Positions 44,027-51,469 of a stretch of DNA of 64,000 bases are shown here, in pieces; the stretch's first letter is position 1; each line of letters opens with the position of its first letter. The position numbers were made by a program, and so were the translations under genes. Under the pieces are notes generated by a model that searched no databases, was not told the DNA's origin, and worked only from the letters and a program-made list of their open reading frames with translations. Source of the stretch: Lewinellaceae bacterium (GTDB taxonomy: Bacteria > Bacteroidota > Bacteroidia > Chitinophagales > Saprospiraceae); the NCBI GenBank assembly GCA_020636445.1, contig JACJXV010000005.1:1-64000 (forward strand), read 5' to 3'.

Positions 44027-44386
44027 TTATCGGGAAACGCCATCGGCGAGTTTTACCCCCTGGATTAATAACTCCATCCCCTTTACTACGTTGTTGGTTG
44101 GTTTTCCACAGGAACAGACAAAGCGGTAATGCTCCACGATGGTCTGACTGCCACATTCGGGGCAGAGTACTTCGATGGGGATCACTTCAATTTCCAGCCG
44201 GGCATCCTGGTAGTCGGGAGCTTCGGTCGCCACTACGGCAGTGAAGGCATTCTGGAGGAGTTGAGGTTCTACATTGCTGAGTAAGCCTACTTGCAGATGG
44301 ATTTCCTGAATGCGGCGGCGCTCTTCTATAGGCATAGATTGCTCGAGGGTACGGAAAATTTGCCGGACCAGGGAAATTTCATGCAT
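44027..44386 (-). CDS. hypA: Hydrogenase maturation nickel metallochaperone HypA
   Basis: A 119-residue nickel chaperone handing nickel to HypB and the large subunit. The N-terminal nickel site MHE is intact (MHEISLVRQIF), and the middle has the usual VGLLSNVEPQLLQNAF. The zinc loop is altered: CPEC is normal, but the second pair reads VCSCG, giving C-x2-C...C-x-C in place of C-x2-C...C-x2-C. It is the last gene of the minus-strand hydrogenase operon, 4 bases after the TPR gene, and separated from hypB, its usual neighbour, by the whole plus-strand operon. Confidence 0.94.
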   Translation of the reverse strand: MHEISLVRQIFRTLEQSMPIEERRRIQEIHLQVGLLSNVEPQLLQNAFTAVVATEAPDYQDARLEIEVIPIEVLCPECGSQTIVEHYRFVCSCGKPTNNVVKGMELLIQGVKLADGVSR

Positions 44387-44390
44387 GGTT

Positions 44391-45905
44391 TCAGGCGTTT
44401 TGATAAATAGCTTTCAGAGCGTCTAACTTATCCAGGTGTTGCTGGGCTCGTTGTTGAAATAGGGGGTCGTCGGTTAGTTCGAGTACTTCCCGGGCTTTTT
44501 CCACCATCCCGGTATAGTGATCCAGGTGAAAATCATCTTCAGGTAAGCTAAGATTCCAGGCGGCTTCCAGATAGTTCAATAGGGTAAGCGTTCTTTCCAA
44601 CGGATATTGATGCGCCGTGCGGATGTTTAAAGCTTCCTGATAATAAAAAAGTGCTTTAGCGATATTGTCGGAATGGACTGCTGCCGGGTATTTAGTTAAG
44701 GCATTGCCAAAACTGTTACAAATCAGGGCATAGTTATAGGGGTCATTCTCCTGGGTAAAGTATTGTAATGCTTCCTGGAATGACGAAGAAGAAACGGCAG
44801 CCCAAATGCTCTTTTTCTTTGCCTCATCCGGAATTTCGGAGTAAATAACTCCGAGGTGGTGATGAATTTCAGCAAAAAGAGCCGGGGCATCCTCCCGGGT
44901 GAATACTTGCAGGGCTTGTTGATAACTTTCCAGGGCGCCGGGATAAAATTGTGGTTGTCCGTTCTGCGCCCAGGTGTACATAAGCGTGCCCCGCCGGAGG
45001 TGGGCTTGAGCCAGTAGTTCCGGACTTTCTTCCCGCTGGAAGAGGTCGATGGCCCGGTTGATATACCCCAGGGATTCCGAAAAACTATCGCAGATATTGG
45101 CAATATGTGAGGCATCGATTAAGGCCAGGCCCAATTCTGCCCAGCGTTCTTGTTTTTCCAGGGCCTGTACAACTTCCCATAAATAGGTTTTGGTACGGTC
45201 CATTAAAATAGGATCATGTGGAACGGTAAGTTGTTGGATGCCAATGCTACTCAGTCCCTTTTTTAAGGCCAGCTGGGCATCGGCCGAAAGCGTATCATCC
45301 AGGGTTGCCACCAGGACTTCTTCGGCGTGGTCCAGATAACCAGTATCGGCAAGGAAGCCTGCAAACTGTGCAGCAGTAAAGGCTTGGTACTCCTGGTGGG
45401 GGGCTGCGCCTAGTGCTTCCCGGAAAAAGTATTCGATTTGCTGTAGGTTGAGCTCCCCGGCGCTACCGTAGAACCGGACAATGGCCTGGTTGTGCATTAG
45501 GCGGTACTCTTCAAAGGTGGTATATTCACTGGGAAGTTCTTCGGGCTGAATAGGAACTCCCAATTGCAGGCGATGGCTGATGTCCAGGTCTAACCATAAA
45601 TTGGGGTTGGCTGCAGCGAGAAGTTGGTAGGCCCGCTCGTAGTTGCCCAGCCGGGCATAAATGAGCCCAAGCAGATTTTCGGGTTCCAGCGGTATTTCCT
45701 CGGGTAAGAGGTAGGGGGGCTGGGAATTATGCCAGTCGAGCACCTCCTGCAAACGATCTTTTTTTACCAATAACGAATAAGCGTTGGCGATGGGCCGGGC
45801 ACTTAGGAGGTCCACTATCCGGACTAATTCGCCTAAACGGAATTCACCGTCAATAATGGTTTGAACGGTCTGGATATGATCTTCCTGAACGTAGAGCGTT
45901 ATCAT
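44391..45905 (-). CDS. TPR-repeat protein of the hydrogenase operon
   Basis: A 504-residue protein (ATG at 45905; a TTG at 45911 would add two residues) without signal peptide. The N-terminal ~80 residues (MITLYVQEDHIQTVQTIIDGEF) are a separate domain. From about residue 90 on, helical repeats with TPR spacing follow, for example NLLGLIYARLGNYERAYQLL, LGYINRAIDLFQREESPELLAQAHLRRG split over two repeats, and FQEALQYFTQENDP. TPR arrays bind partner proteins. Its position between the protease gene block and hypA suggests an assembly or scaffold role for the hydrogenase, paired with the NHL protein of the opposite operon. Confidence 0.88.
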   Translation of the reverse strand: MITLYVQEDHIQTVQTIIDGEFRLGELVRIVDLLSARPIANAYSLLVKKDRLQEVLDWHNSQPPYLLPEEIPLEPENLLGLIYARLGNYERAYQLLAAANPNLWLDLDISHRLQLGVPIQPEELPSEYTTFEEYRLMHNQAIVRFYGSAGELNLQQIEYFFREALGAAPHQEYQAFTAAQFAGFLADTGYLDHAEEVLVATLDDTLSADAQLALKKGLSSIGIQQLTVPHDPILMDRTKTYLWEVVQALEKQERWAELGLALIDASHIANICDSFSESLGYINRAIDLFQREESPELLAQAHLRRGTLMYTWAQNGQPQFYPGALESYQQALQVFTREDAPALFAEIHHHLGVIYSEIPDEAKKKSIWAAVSSSSFQEALQYFTQENDPYNYALICNSFGNALTKYPAAVHSDNIAKALFYYQEALNIRTAHQYPLERTLTLLNYLEAAWNLSLPEDDFHLDHYTGMVEKAREVLELTDDPLFQQRAQQHLDKLDALKAIYQNA

Positions 45906-45914
45906 AGGCAATGC

Positions 45915-46289
45915 TTAGGCAAGAGTAACTTGTAACATTTGGATACCAGGGGCCCAATTAAAGGCCAATTCACGGTCGGAATCGTCGATATCGTGATCCA
46001 GGAAAAATTCTTGCAACGTCAGCGAGCGGTCGCCGGCCGCTGAGCGTGTTTTTAGCATGATCATAGCACATTCATGCGCCTGTCGGAACATGGTATCGCT
46101 CATAGGGGCGAGCAAGAGTGTTTTAATATTCGCATAATAAACAGCATAGACCTGTTGCTCATCACCAAAAATCTGTTGTGCGAGCTCAGCCCGGAGCCAC
46201 AGATGCTGCCGGCGCAGATAAACATCACCGGTAGGTGTGGATTCTGCAGAACTGCTATTGGGAATGGGGAAAGGAAGAATTCGTTCCAT
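45915..46289 (-). CDS. 124-residue protein of unknown function in the hydrogenase operon
   Basis: Cytosolic-looking protein starting MERILPFPIPNSSS. The centre contains a hydrophobic-aromatic segment (QQVYAVYYANIKTLLLAPMSD) followed by helices (TMFRQAHECAMIMLKTRS) and an acidic patch (EFFLDHDIDDSDREL). No metal-binding motif or known fold is recognised. It is spaced 23 bases from the protease gene and 9 bases from the TPR gene, so it is embedded in the operon. Function unknown; a specific accessory of group 2a hydrogenases is a guess based on position. Confidence 0.75.
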   Translation of the reverse strand: MERILPFPIPNSSSAESTPTGDVYLRRQHLWLRAELAQQIFGDEQQVYAVYYANIKTLLLAPMSDTMFRQAHECAMIMLKTRSAAGDRSLTLQEFFLDHDIDDSDRELAFNWAPGIQMLQVTLA

Positions 46290-46312
46290 TGTTGGTCGTA
46301 TTTGGGTAAACG

Positions 46313-46804
46313 CTATTGGGCCGTGGCTATTTGGCGTTGGCGTAAACTTTGTTGAATAAGTTCGGCAACACGCTGTGCAGCTGCCCTGACCGGGTCGCTC
46401 ATGCCAATCTCGAGCCGGGTATCGGATACAGCGATTAGATAAACCTGAATGTCCTCGGGGAAATCCTCCCGCAAAATTTTACGGGCATAAGAAAGGGCCT
46501 GATCCCATTTAAGGGCATGCAGGAAAACCATTGGATCATCCTGGATAGCGGCGCTAACTTCGCTTGCCGGCAGGTGAAAGACCGTGCCATCGGGTTCTCC
46601 ACTATTGATTACGGCATCAACGAGGATAATCGCATTATGGCCCTGGAGCTGAAATAATACTTCGAAAGCAGAGGTCCCCATATCGAGGAGGGTAACCCCG
46701 GAAACAGGAGTGGTTATCTGTTGCAAAAGTTCAATAACCAGGCAACCCACGCCGTCGTCGCTGCGGACGGGATTGCCAAAGCCCAGGATAGCGGTTTTTT
46801 GCAT
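46313..46804 (-). CDS. Hydrogenase maturation protease (HupD/HupW-like)
   Basis: A 163-residue endopeptidase that removes the C-terminal extension of the large subunit after nickel insertion. The ATG at 46804 is preferred over a TTG 9 bases upstream. Nickel-contacting residues fit the family: Asp in GFGNPVRSDDGVGC, Asp in IILVDAVINSGEPDG, and His in FLHALKWDQAL. The family's GTSAFEVLFQLQGH region is also present. It follows hupL after 81 bases, and its presumed substrate is the 15-residue tail of that protein. Confidence 0.94.
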   Translation of the reverse strand: MQKTAILGFGNPVRSDDGVGCLVIELLQQITTPVSGVTLLDMGTSAFEVLFQLQGHNAIILVDAVINSGEPDGTVFHLPASEVSAAIQDDPMVFLHALKWDQALSYARKILREDFPEDIQVYLIAVSDTRLEIGMSDPVRAAAQRVAELIQQSLRQRQIATAQ

Positions 46805-46885
46805 GTGCAACAAGCTCTATGGTAAAAAGGCAAACCTACCCACAACCATAAGGCGTGGATAGGTTTTAAGGATTAGTCTTACAGC

Positions 46886-48478
46886 TTATACTTTGAAGCG
46901 AGCGAGTTCTTCGTTCGACTTTGCATCGTGGGCATGAACCGTGCAGACCAGGCAGGAGTCGAACGACCGGGCCACCATACCCACTTCTACCGGGTCGTGA
47001 GGGTCTTCGATTTCCGTGCCTTCCAGGGCGGCTTCAATAGGCCCTGGCTTGCCTTCATTGTCATTAGGTCCTACGTTCCAGGTAGTGGGTGCCACAACTT
47101 GGTAATTTTTTATAATTCCGTCTTCTACTTCAATCCAATGTGCGAGGGCTCCGCGGGCTGCCTCAGTGGCTCCCCAGCCTTTACCATCGCGCTCGGTAGG
47201 CTTAACATAGAATTCACCATCAAGATTAACCTGGCTCAGCCACTGGTTGATATACTCGTAGAGCCGTGGCGCTTCGTGCATCCGGGCAAGTACCCGGGTA
47301 AAAACGCTCGGACCTTTGACGCGCATGATATCGAGGAATAACGGATCCTGGATCTGGTGCTCGAGATTGTTGGGGTTTGCGTTCATGATGACGCGGGCCA
47401 GGGGGCCAACCTCTGCTGCATGCCCCATGTAGCGAGGTGATTTGGACCAGCTGTACTTCCCATTAAAGTCACTATTCTCCAGGTTTTGGGAGGGCAGGGG
47501 TGTTGGTAGAGGCTCATTCCATGGGTGGCTTGCCGGAGTATCGGTATACCAGGAATGGGAAACGTGTTCTTCGATTTGCAGGTGATCCAGATCAAAGAAG
47601 CGTTCGCCATCCCAGAAACCACCGGGGCTGATGACAGCGGTCTGCCGGCCTTCAACCGTGGGTCGTTGGTATAAGTCTTTATGGAGATAGGTTCCGTAGG
47701 CCATGAATTTGCCAACGCCCTGCCCAAATTTATCCAGTCCGAATTCCAATCCGGCACGGATGAGGAGTCCCAGGTCGCTATTGCGCTGTGATTCGTTTTC
47801 GTCCACCCAGGCCAACAGATCATCCCAGGATTTTATTTGCAGGTATCGCTCAATAGAACAGCCCAGCCAAACGGATTCCAACCAGTCATTGCGGAAAAAA
47901 TTCATGATGGCATGGGCCCGGGTAATATCCTTCAGGGTGGGGGCACACATAACGCCACCGGGAACCATGTAGGAAGAGTGGGGCCATTGCCCTCCGAATA
48001 AGGCATAAACCTCAACAGGGCGGCCGCTTGCCGTAACACCGCGCTGGAAAGAGGTACCTACGTAGGCGGCAAAGCGCTTGACGACTTCCTGATATAAGGG
48101 CTTATTGGCAAACTTTTTATTGGCCATGTCCGTGGCGAAAATGGCGTAAAACCAGCGGGGAATACTCTGAATCGTCTCGGTTGCCTGGCCGATAGCCCGC
48201 AGTAAGAGTGCATTAGATGGCAGGTGGGTTTTCCAGGCAGTGTCCAGTGCTGAAGAAGCACAGTAGAGGTGTGAGCCACCACAAATGCCACAGATCCGGG
48301 GGGTGACAATCAAGCCGGATTGCGGATCTTTCCCCGCCATGATTTTTTCAAAGCCCCGAAACATAGCGGCCTGTGTATGGGCCCGCGTGACTACGCCGTC
48401 TTCCATATACACTTTGACATCCAGGTCGCCTTCAACGCGGCCAACGGGGGATATATTAAGTTCTTTATAAGCTCCCAT
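46886..48478 (-). CDS. hupL: [NiFe] hydrogenase large subunit, group 2a-like
   Basis: Catalytic subunit holding the Ni-Fe(CN)2CO centre that splits H2. Length is 530 residues. The N-terminal nickel-ligand motif L1 is RICGICGGSH (~61-70). The C-terminal motif L2 is DSCLVCTVH (Cys509, Cys512), followed by the extension AHDAKSNEELARFKV that the maturation protease removes after His515. Regions such as NISPVGRVEGDLDVKVY and the DSC (not DPC) form of L2 resemble the cyanobacterial HupL/mycobacterial Huc type (group 2a). Enzymes of this group take up H2, some at trace concentrations, in the cytosol. Preceded by hupS with 35 bases. Confidence 0.97.
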   Translation of the reverse strand: MGAYKELNISPVGRVEGDLDVKVYMEDGVVTRAHTQAAMFRGFEKIMAGKDPQSGLIVTPRICGICGGSHLYCASSALDTAWKTHLPSNALLLRAIGQATETIQSIPRWFYAIFATDMANKKFANKPLYQEVVKRFAAYVGTSFQRGVTASGRPVEVYALFGGQWPHSSYMVPGGVMCAPTLKDITRAHAIMNFFRNDWLESVWLGCSIERYLQIKSWDDLLAWVDENESQRNSDLGLLIRAGLEFGLDKFGQGVGKFMAYGTYLHKDLYQRPTVEGRQTAVISPGGFWDGERFFDLDHLQIEEHVSHSWYTDTPASHPWNEPLPTPLPSQNLENSDFNGKYSWSKSPRYMGHAAEVGPLARVIMNANPNNLEHQIQDPLFLDIMRVKGPSVFTRVLARMHEAPRLYEYINQWLSQVNLDGEFYVKPTERDGKGWGATEAARGALAHWIEVEDGIIKNYQVVAPTTWNVGPNDNEGKPGPIEAALEGTEIEDPHDPVEVGMVARSFDSCLVCTVHAHDAKSNEELARFKV

Positions 48479-48513
48479 GTGTAATTTTTTTAAAGGAAAA
48501 AGTGAACAAGCTG

Positions 48514-49494
48514 TTACTTGGAGGTTTCGAAATGCTCTTTGTTGACGCCCATGATGTTTTCGGCAGTTCCCATTACTTTTTCGAAACCAGCCCGGGTATA
48601 GTACGCAAGCTTATTAGTTCCAGTAGGTACATCCTTGGGCAGGAAGCCCAGATATTTCATGGTTTTGAAAACGCTACCCTTGACCAGGTCATGGTGGGGG
48701 AAACCGGGCTCAGTGCAACCCAGGCAGGGATGGTTGGCACGGGTCTTACTGGCGGTGCGGTTCCACAGAATCCGGTTGCAGCTGGCTCGCGTCATGGGGC
48801 CGCGGCAACCTACTTCGTAAAACAGACACCCACCCCGCTTACCGAAATGGCCATCAACCTTTTGGGCAAAGCTGATTGCATTGGGACAGCCAGTCTGGAC
48901 AAAGTCAGTGAAGAAGGTTTTCGGGCGGTGATATTCATCCAGGAGTACATCCTGAATACGGCCGGTTGCAATCGCTACCAGGATTTGCGTTACCCAATCC
49001 GGATGGGCAGGGCAGCCTGGAATATTGATTACAGGGAGTCCTCCTTTCGAAACGTATTTTTCGCCAAGGAATCCTCCCTTTTGCTTTTTGAGAAACTGCA
49101 TCCCCGTTGATTCACTAGGGTTAGGCGGAACAGCGGGAATTCCGCCCCAGGTGGCGCAATCGCCGATGGCTACAACAAATCCGGCTACCTCTGAGAGGGC
49201 TTTTACCCAGTCTTTCATCGGACGTTCCGAGAAATAGTTCATCGTGCCACTACCATTAGGTCCCTGAATAATCGAACCCTCAAAAACGAGAATATCAAGT
49301 TGGACTTTCCCGGCCACAATGTCATTTAATAAATCGGTTACCTGATGGCCGATTTCTAATCCAATGGAAGGGTGCCAAAGAATATTAATGCCAAAGTCGG
49401 TGACAAGTTCAACAACAGTGGGCTCTTCGGCATTGAGAAAGGACATGGTGTTGCCACTGCAGGCGCCACCTTGTAGCCAGAGTACGTTAGCCAT
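48514..49494 (-). CDS. hupS: [NiFe] hydrogenase small subunit, group 2a-like
   Basis: Iron-sulfur subunit carrying electrons away from the active site; 326 residues. There is no Tat signal: the protein begins directly ANVLWLQGGACSGNTMSFLN, the start known from cyanobacterial HupS and Huc, so the enzyme faces the cytosol. Further signatures are WHPSIGLEIGH and cluster ligands in AIGDCATWGG, NIPGCPAHPDW, GGCLFYEVGCRGP, ASCNRILWN and HPCLGCTEPGFP. First gene of the minus-strand hydrogenase operon, 115 bases downstream of the palindromic operator. No gene for a membrane cytochrome b partner is adjacent. Confidence 0.97.
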   Translation of the reverse strand: MANVLWLQGGACSGNTMSFLNAEEPTVVELVTDFGINILWHPSIGLEIGHQVTDLLNDIVAGKVQLDILVFEGSIIQGPNGSGTMNYFSERPMKDWVKALSEVAGFVVAIGDCATWGGIPAVPPNPSESTGMQFLKKQKGGFLGEKYVSKGGLPVINIPGCPAHPDWVTQILVAIATGRIQDVLLDEYHRPKTFFTDFVQTGCPNAISFAQKVDGHFGKRGGCLFYEVGCRGPMTRASCNRILWNRTASKTRANHPCLGCTEPGFPHHDLVKGSVFKTMKYLGFLPKDVPTGTNKLAYYTRAGFEKVMGTAENIMGVNKEHFETSK

Positions 49495-49608
49495 AAAGTT
49501 CCAGGTTTGATTTGGTGATGAAAGCAGGAGACCAAATACTTTATGCCCACTGCTGTATTTTTTAAAATTAAGCAGTCGTGGCTAGAATTGAAAACTTTTT
49601 CTAATTTT

Positions 49609-49628
49609 TTTAGAAAATATTTTCTAAA
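49609..49628. promoter_or_regulatory. Palindromic operator upstream of hupS
   Basis: Perfect 20-bp palindrome with arms TTTAGAAAAT and ATTTTCTAAA. Its core TTAGAAAA-N2-TTTTCTAA is identical to the one upstream of hypB. An extra half-site TTTTCTAA lies at 49597-49604. It is located between the stop of a TetR gene (49660) and hupS, about 115 bases before the hupS start. Confidence 0.78.
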
Positions 49629-49659
49629 CCCGGAATAAATGGTTGTTACTGAGTGGTGT

Positions 49660-50295
49660 TCAGCGTTCTTTGCTGGTAGTGATGTGAGGCTGGATTAGCT
49701 TGCGAAACTCAGCTTGTCCGGTAGAAGTAAGACAAGGTGTAATTTGTTTCCAGATTGTTTCGTGGAAAAAAGCCTTTTGAGAGGGGACATTGCGGAGCAC
49801 CGCTTGCTGAGACCAAAAAACGATGGTACTCCAAATACTGTGTGCCAGGGTATCGTAATTAATGGAGGCTTCGGAAGGTAGCAGTACCCCACGGCGAAGG
49901 TCAAAATCCAATCGACTTTTTATCTGCAGGTACATCTTTTGCACGAGCGGACGGCTTTTACCTTGCAGCTCGGGGAAATCCCGGGTAATTTCAGATAAGT
50001 CAGCAATGAAAAATGGATACTGCTGAAAAAAGTCGAAATACTGATCGAGTTGCTGCTCAAGGTCAAGAAAACTTCGCTGCTGTAAGTGCTTGGAGAGAAT
50101 TCTGGAAAAATCCTGAAAAAGTTGCTCGTAGACTGCTTTGACAATAAGGTCTTTTGTTCGGAAATGATAGGCAAGGTTCCCTACGCTGATCCCACATGCT
50201 GCTGCTACTTGTTGCAGGCGCACATTAGCCAGGCCATGCGTGCCGAAAAGATGCGTAGCGGCGTCAATAATGCGTTTCTTGGTTTCGTTGGACAT
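49660..50295 (-). CDS. TetR/AcrR family regulator, likely of the hydrogenase operons
   Basis: A 211-residue regulator. The DNA-binding domain is standard: ATHLFGTHGLANVRLQQVAAACGISVGNLAYHFRTKDLIV, recognition helix SVGNLAYHF. The C-terminal domain ends in a basic tail and has no obvious ligand signature; two aromatic-rich helices are present (YFDFFQQYPFF). It reads toward hupS and its stop is 31 bases from the shared palindrome. It is paralogous to the TetR gene at 50821, sharing NVRLQQ(V/I)A, S(V/L)GN, and YH(F/Y)RTK. Regulation of the hydrogenase by it is inferred from position and the palindrome. Confidence 0.93.
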   Translation of the reverse strand: MSNETKKRIIDAATHLFGTHGLANVRLQQVAAACGISVGNLAYHFRTKDLIVKAVYEQLFQDFSRILSKHLQQRSFLDLEQQLDQYFDFFQQYPFFIADLSEITRDFPELQGKSRPLVQKMYLQIKSRLDFDLRRGVLLPSEASINYDTLAHSIWSTIVFWSQQAVLRNVPSQKAFFHETIWKQITPCLTSTGQAEFRKLIQPHITTSKER

Positions 50296-50318
50296 GATAC
50301 GTCAAGCTTATCTACCTG

Positions 50319-50326
50319 CAAAGGTA
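50319..50326 (-). promoter_or_regulatory. -7 box of the TetR gene at 49660
   Basis: Minus-strand TACCTTTG, a full match to TAnnTTTG, 23 bases before the ATG; at 19-base spacing the -33 position reads TTTT (three of four). The box is itself inside a small inverted repeat TACCT-N4-AGGTA (50313-50326), which could allow autoregulation. Confidence 0.55.
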
Positions 50327-50394
50327 CGATAATCAGCCCTTAGTTAAAATGAGCGGGTAGGTGTGGGCTAAGGAAATTAGGCCCGTTTTTGGTC

Positions 50395-50742
50395 TTAGTT
50401 GAGGGATAGTCCGAAATCCTGCACACTCAATGTAAGGGTTCCGCGTTGATCCTTTGCCGCCAGTCGGCGCATGTAACCTGCCATCATTTGCGTTTTAGGT
50501 AAGGAAGGGTTGGAGGTAATAAAGCGGCTAAGAAAGCGTAAAGGCTGGTCTTGGGAAGCAAAAACCAAGTGGATCTCCCAACAACCTTTCCGCCGGACAA
50601 CCCAATCAATTACTACGGTATTAGCCAGCCACACATCCTGGCTGATGAAATCTAAGTCTCTTAGGTCCCCTGCAATTTCCTGGAAATGCAAGCCACCAAG
50701 CCACTGAAGCATTTGTTGGTAGGATTGATCATCGAAATGCAT
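50395..50742 (-). CDS. 115-residue protein of unknown function between two TetR genes
   Basis: Starts MHFDDQSYQQMLQWLGG. It is rich in beta-strand pattern (NTVVIDWVVRRKGCWEIHLVFASQD) with a basic helix-like stretch (MMAGYMRRLAAKD) and ends in LTLSVQDFGLSLN. No family recognised. It lies 78 bases after the TetR gene at 50821 and 99 bases before the one at 49660, all on the minus strand. Sandwiched between paralogous regulators next to the hydrogenase, it might be a ligand-sensing or small accessory protein. This is inference. Confidence 0.65.
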   Translation of the reverse strand: MHFDDQSYQQMLQWLGGLHFQEIAGDLRDLDFISQDVWLANTVVIDWVVRRKGCWEIHLVFASQDQPLRFLSRFITSNPSLPKTQMMAGYMRRLAAKDQRGTLTLSVQDFGLSLN

Positions 50743-50820
50743 AAGGAGAGCAAAATTTTGTAAGGTTATTCATTTCAGCTAAGTTCTTGGTTTTCTGGAT
50801 AAATTTCAAGAGGTCAGGGT

Positions 50821-51447
50821 TTAGGCTTGTGAAGTTGAGGGAAGTTGTTCGAATTCCTTTATGCCCATGACCGTAAAGAATGGGCGCAGCAGGTTCCACA
50901 AACTGCTGCGGAAGGTTTCGAAATGTTCGATGCCGAGGCCCATGATCGTGCGGCGATAAAGCCACTGATCACTGGTGAATAAGTATTGATAGGCCACCTC
51001 AGAAAATTGACCGGTAAATTCTTCTGGGCGAAAGGCACCCCGGGAGGCGTTAAATTGTATCATCATGGCTACCTGCTGGAGCTGCCACTGGAGGTGTAGT
51101 TGGTGCTGTTGCTGGATGGTGGGATAGGCCCGTAATACCTCGAGGGTGTCCAGGTAAAAAAAAATAAATTCCTGTTGTAGGACAAATGATTGCTGAATGT
51201 GCCGATCAATATCAGCAAAAAGAGGCATCACCCGAAATTCAGCCAGTAACTCACGCTGGCGGACAGCTAATTCTGCCCAGATAGCTTCCACTACTGCTTC
51301 TTTGGTTCGGTAGTGGTAAGTCATATTCCCCAGACTAACATTAGCTTCGTCGGCGATCTGTTGTAAGCGGACGTTTACAATTCCATCGCGGTTAAACAGC
51401 AATCGGGCAGCATCGAGAATATTGCGGCGGGTAAGGTTACTTGGCAT
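50821..51447 (-). CDS. TetR/AcrR family regulator, paralogue of the one at 49660
   Basis: A 208-residue regulator with TetR domain ARLLFNRDGIVNVRLQQIADEANVSLGNMTYHYRTKEAVV; recognition helix SLGNMTYHY. Its helix-turn-helix is close to that of the neighbour at 49660, so the two may recognise related operators. The ligand-binding half contains many Gln (IQQQHQLHLQWQLQQV). It starts 22 bases after the stop of the CPA1 antiporter gene, so it is probably transcribed with that transporter. Confidence 0.92.
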   Translation of the reverse strand: MPSNLTRRNILDAARLLFNRDGIVNVRLQQIADEANVSLGNMTYHYRTKEAVVEAIWAELAVRQRELLAEFRVMPLFADIDRHIQQSFVLQQEFIFFYLDTLEVLRAYPTIQQQHQLHLQWQLQQVAMMIQFNASRGAFRPEEFTGQFSEVAYQYLFTSDQWLYRRTIMGLGIEHFETFRSSLWNLLRPFFTVMGIKEFEQLPSTSQA

Positions 51448-51469
51448 CTGAAGAACTTTGCAGGAGTAG

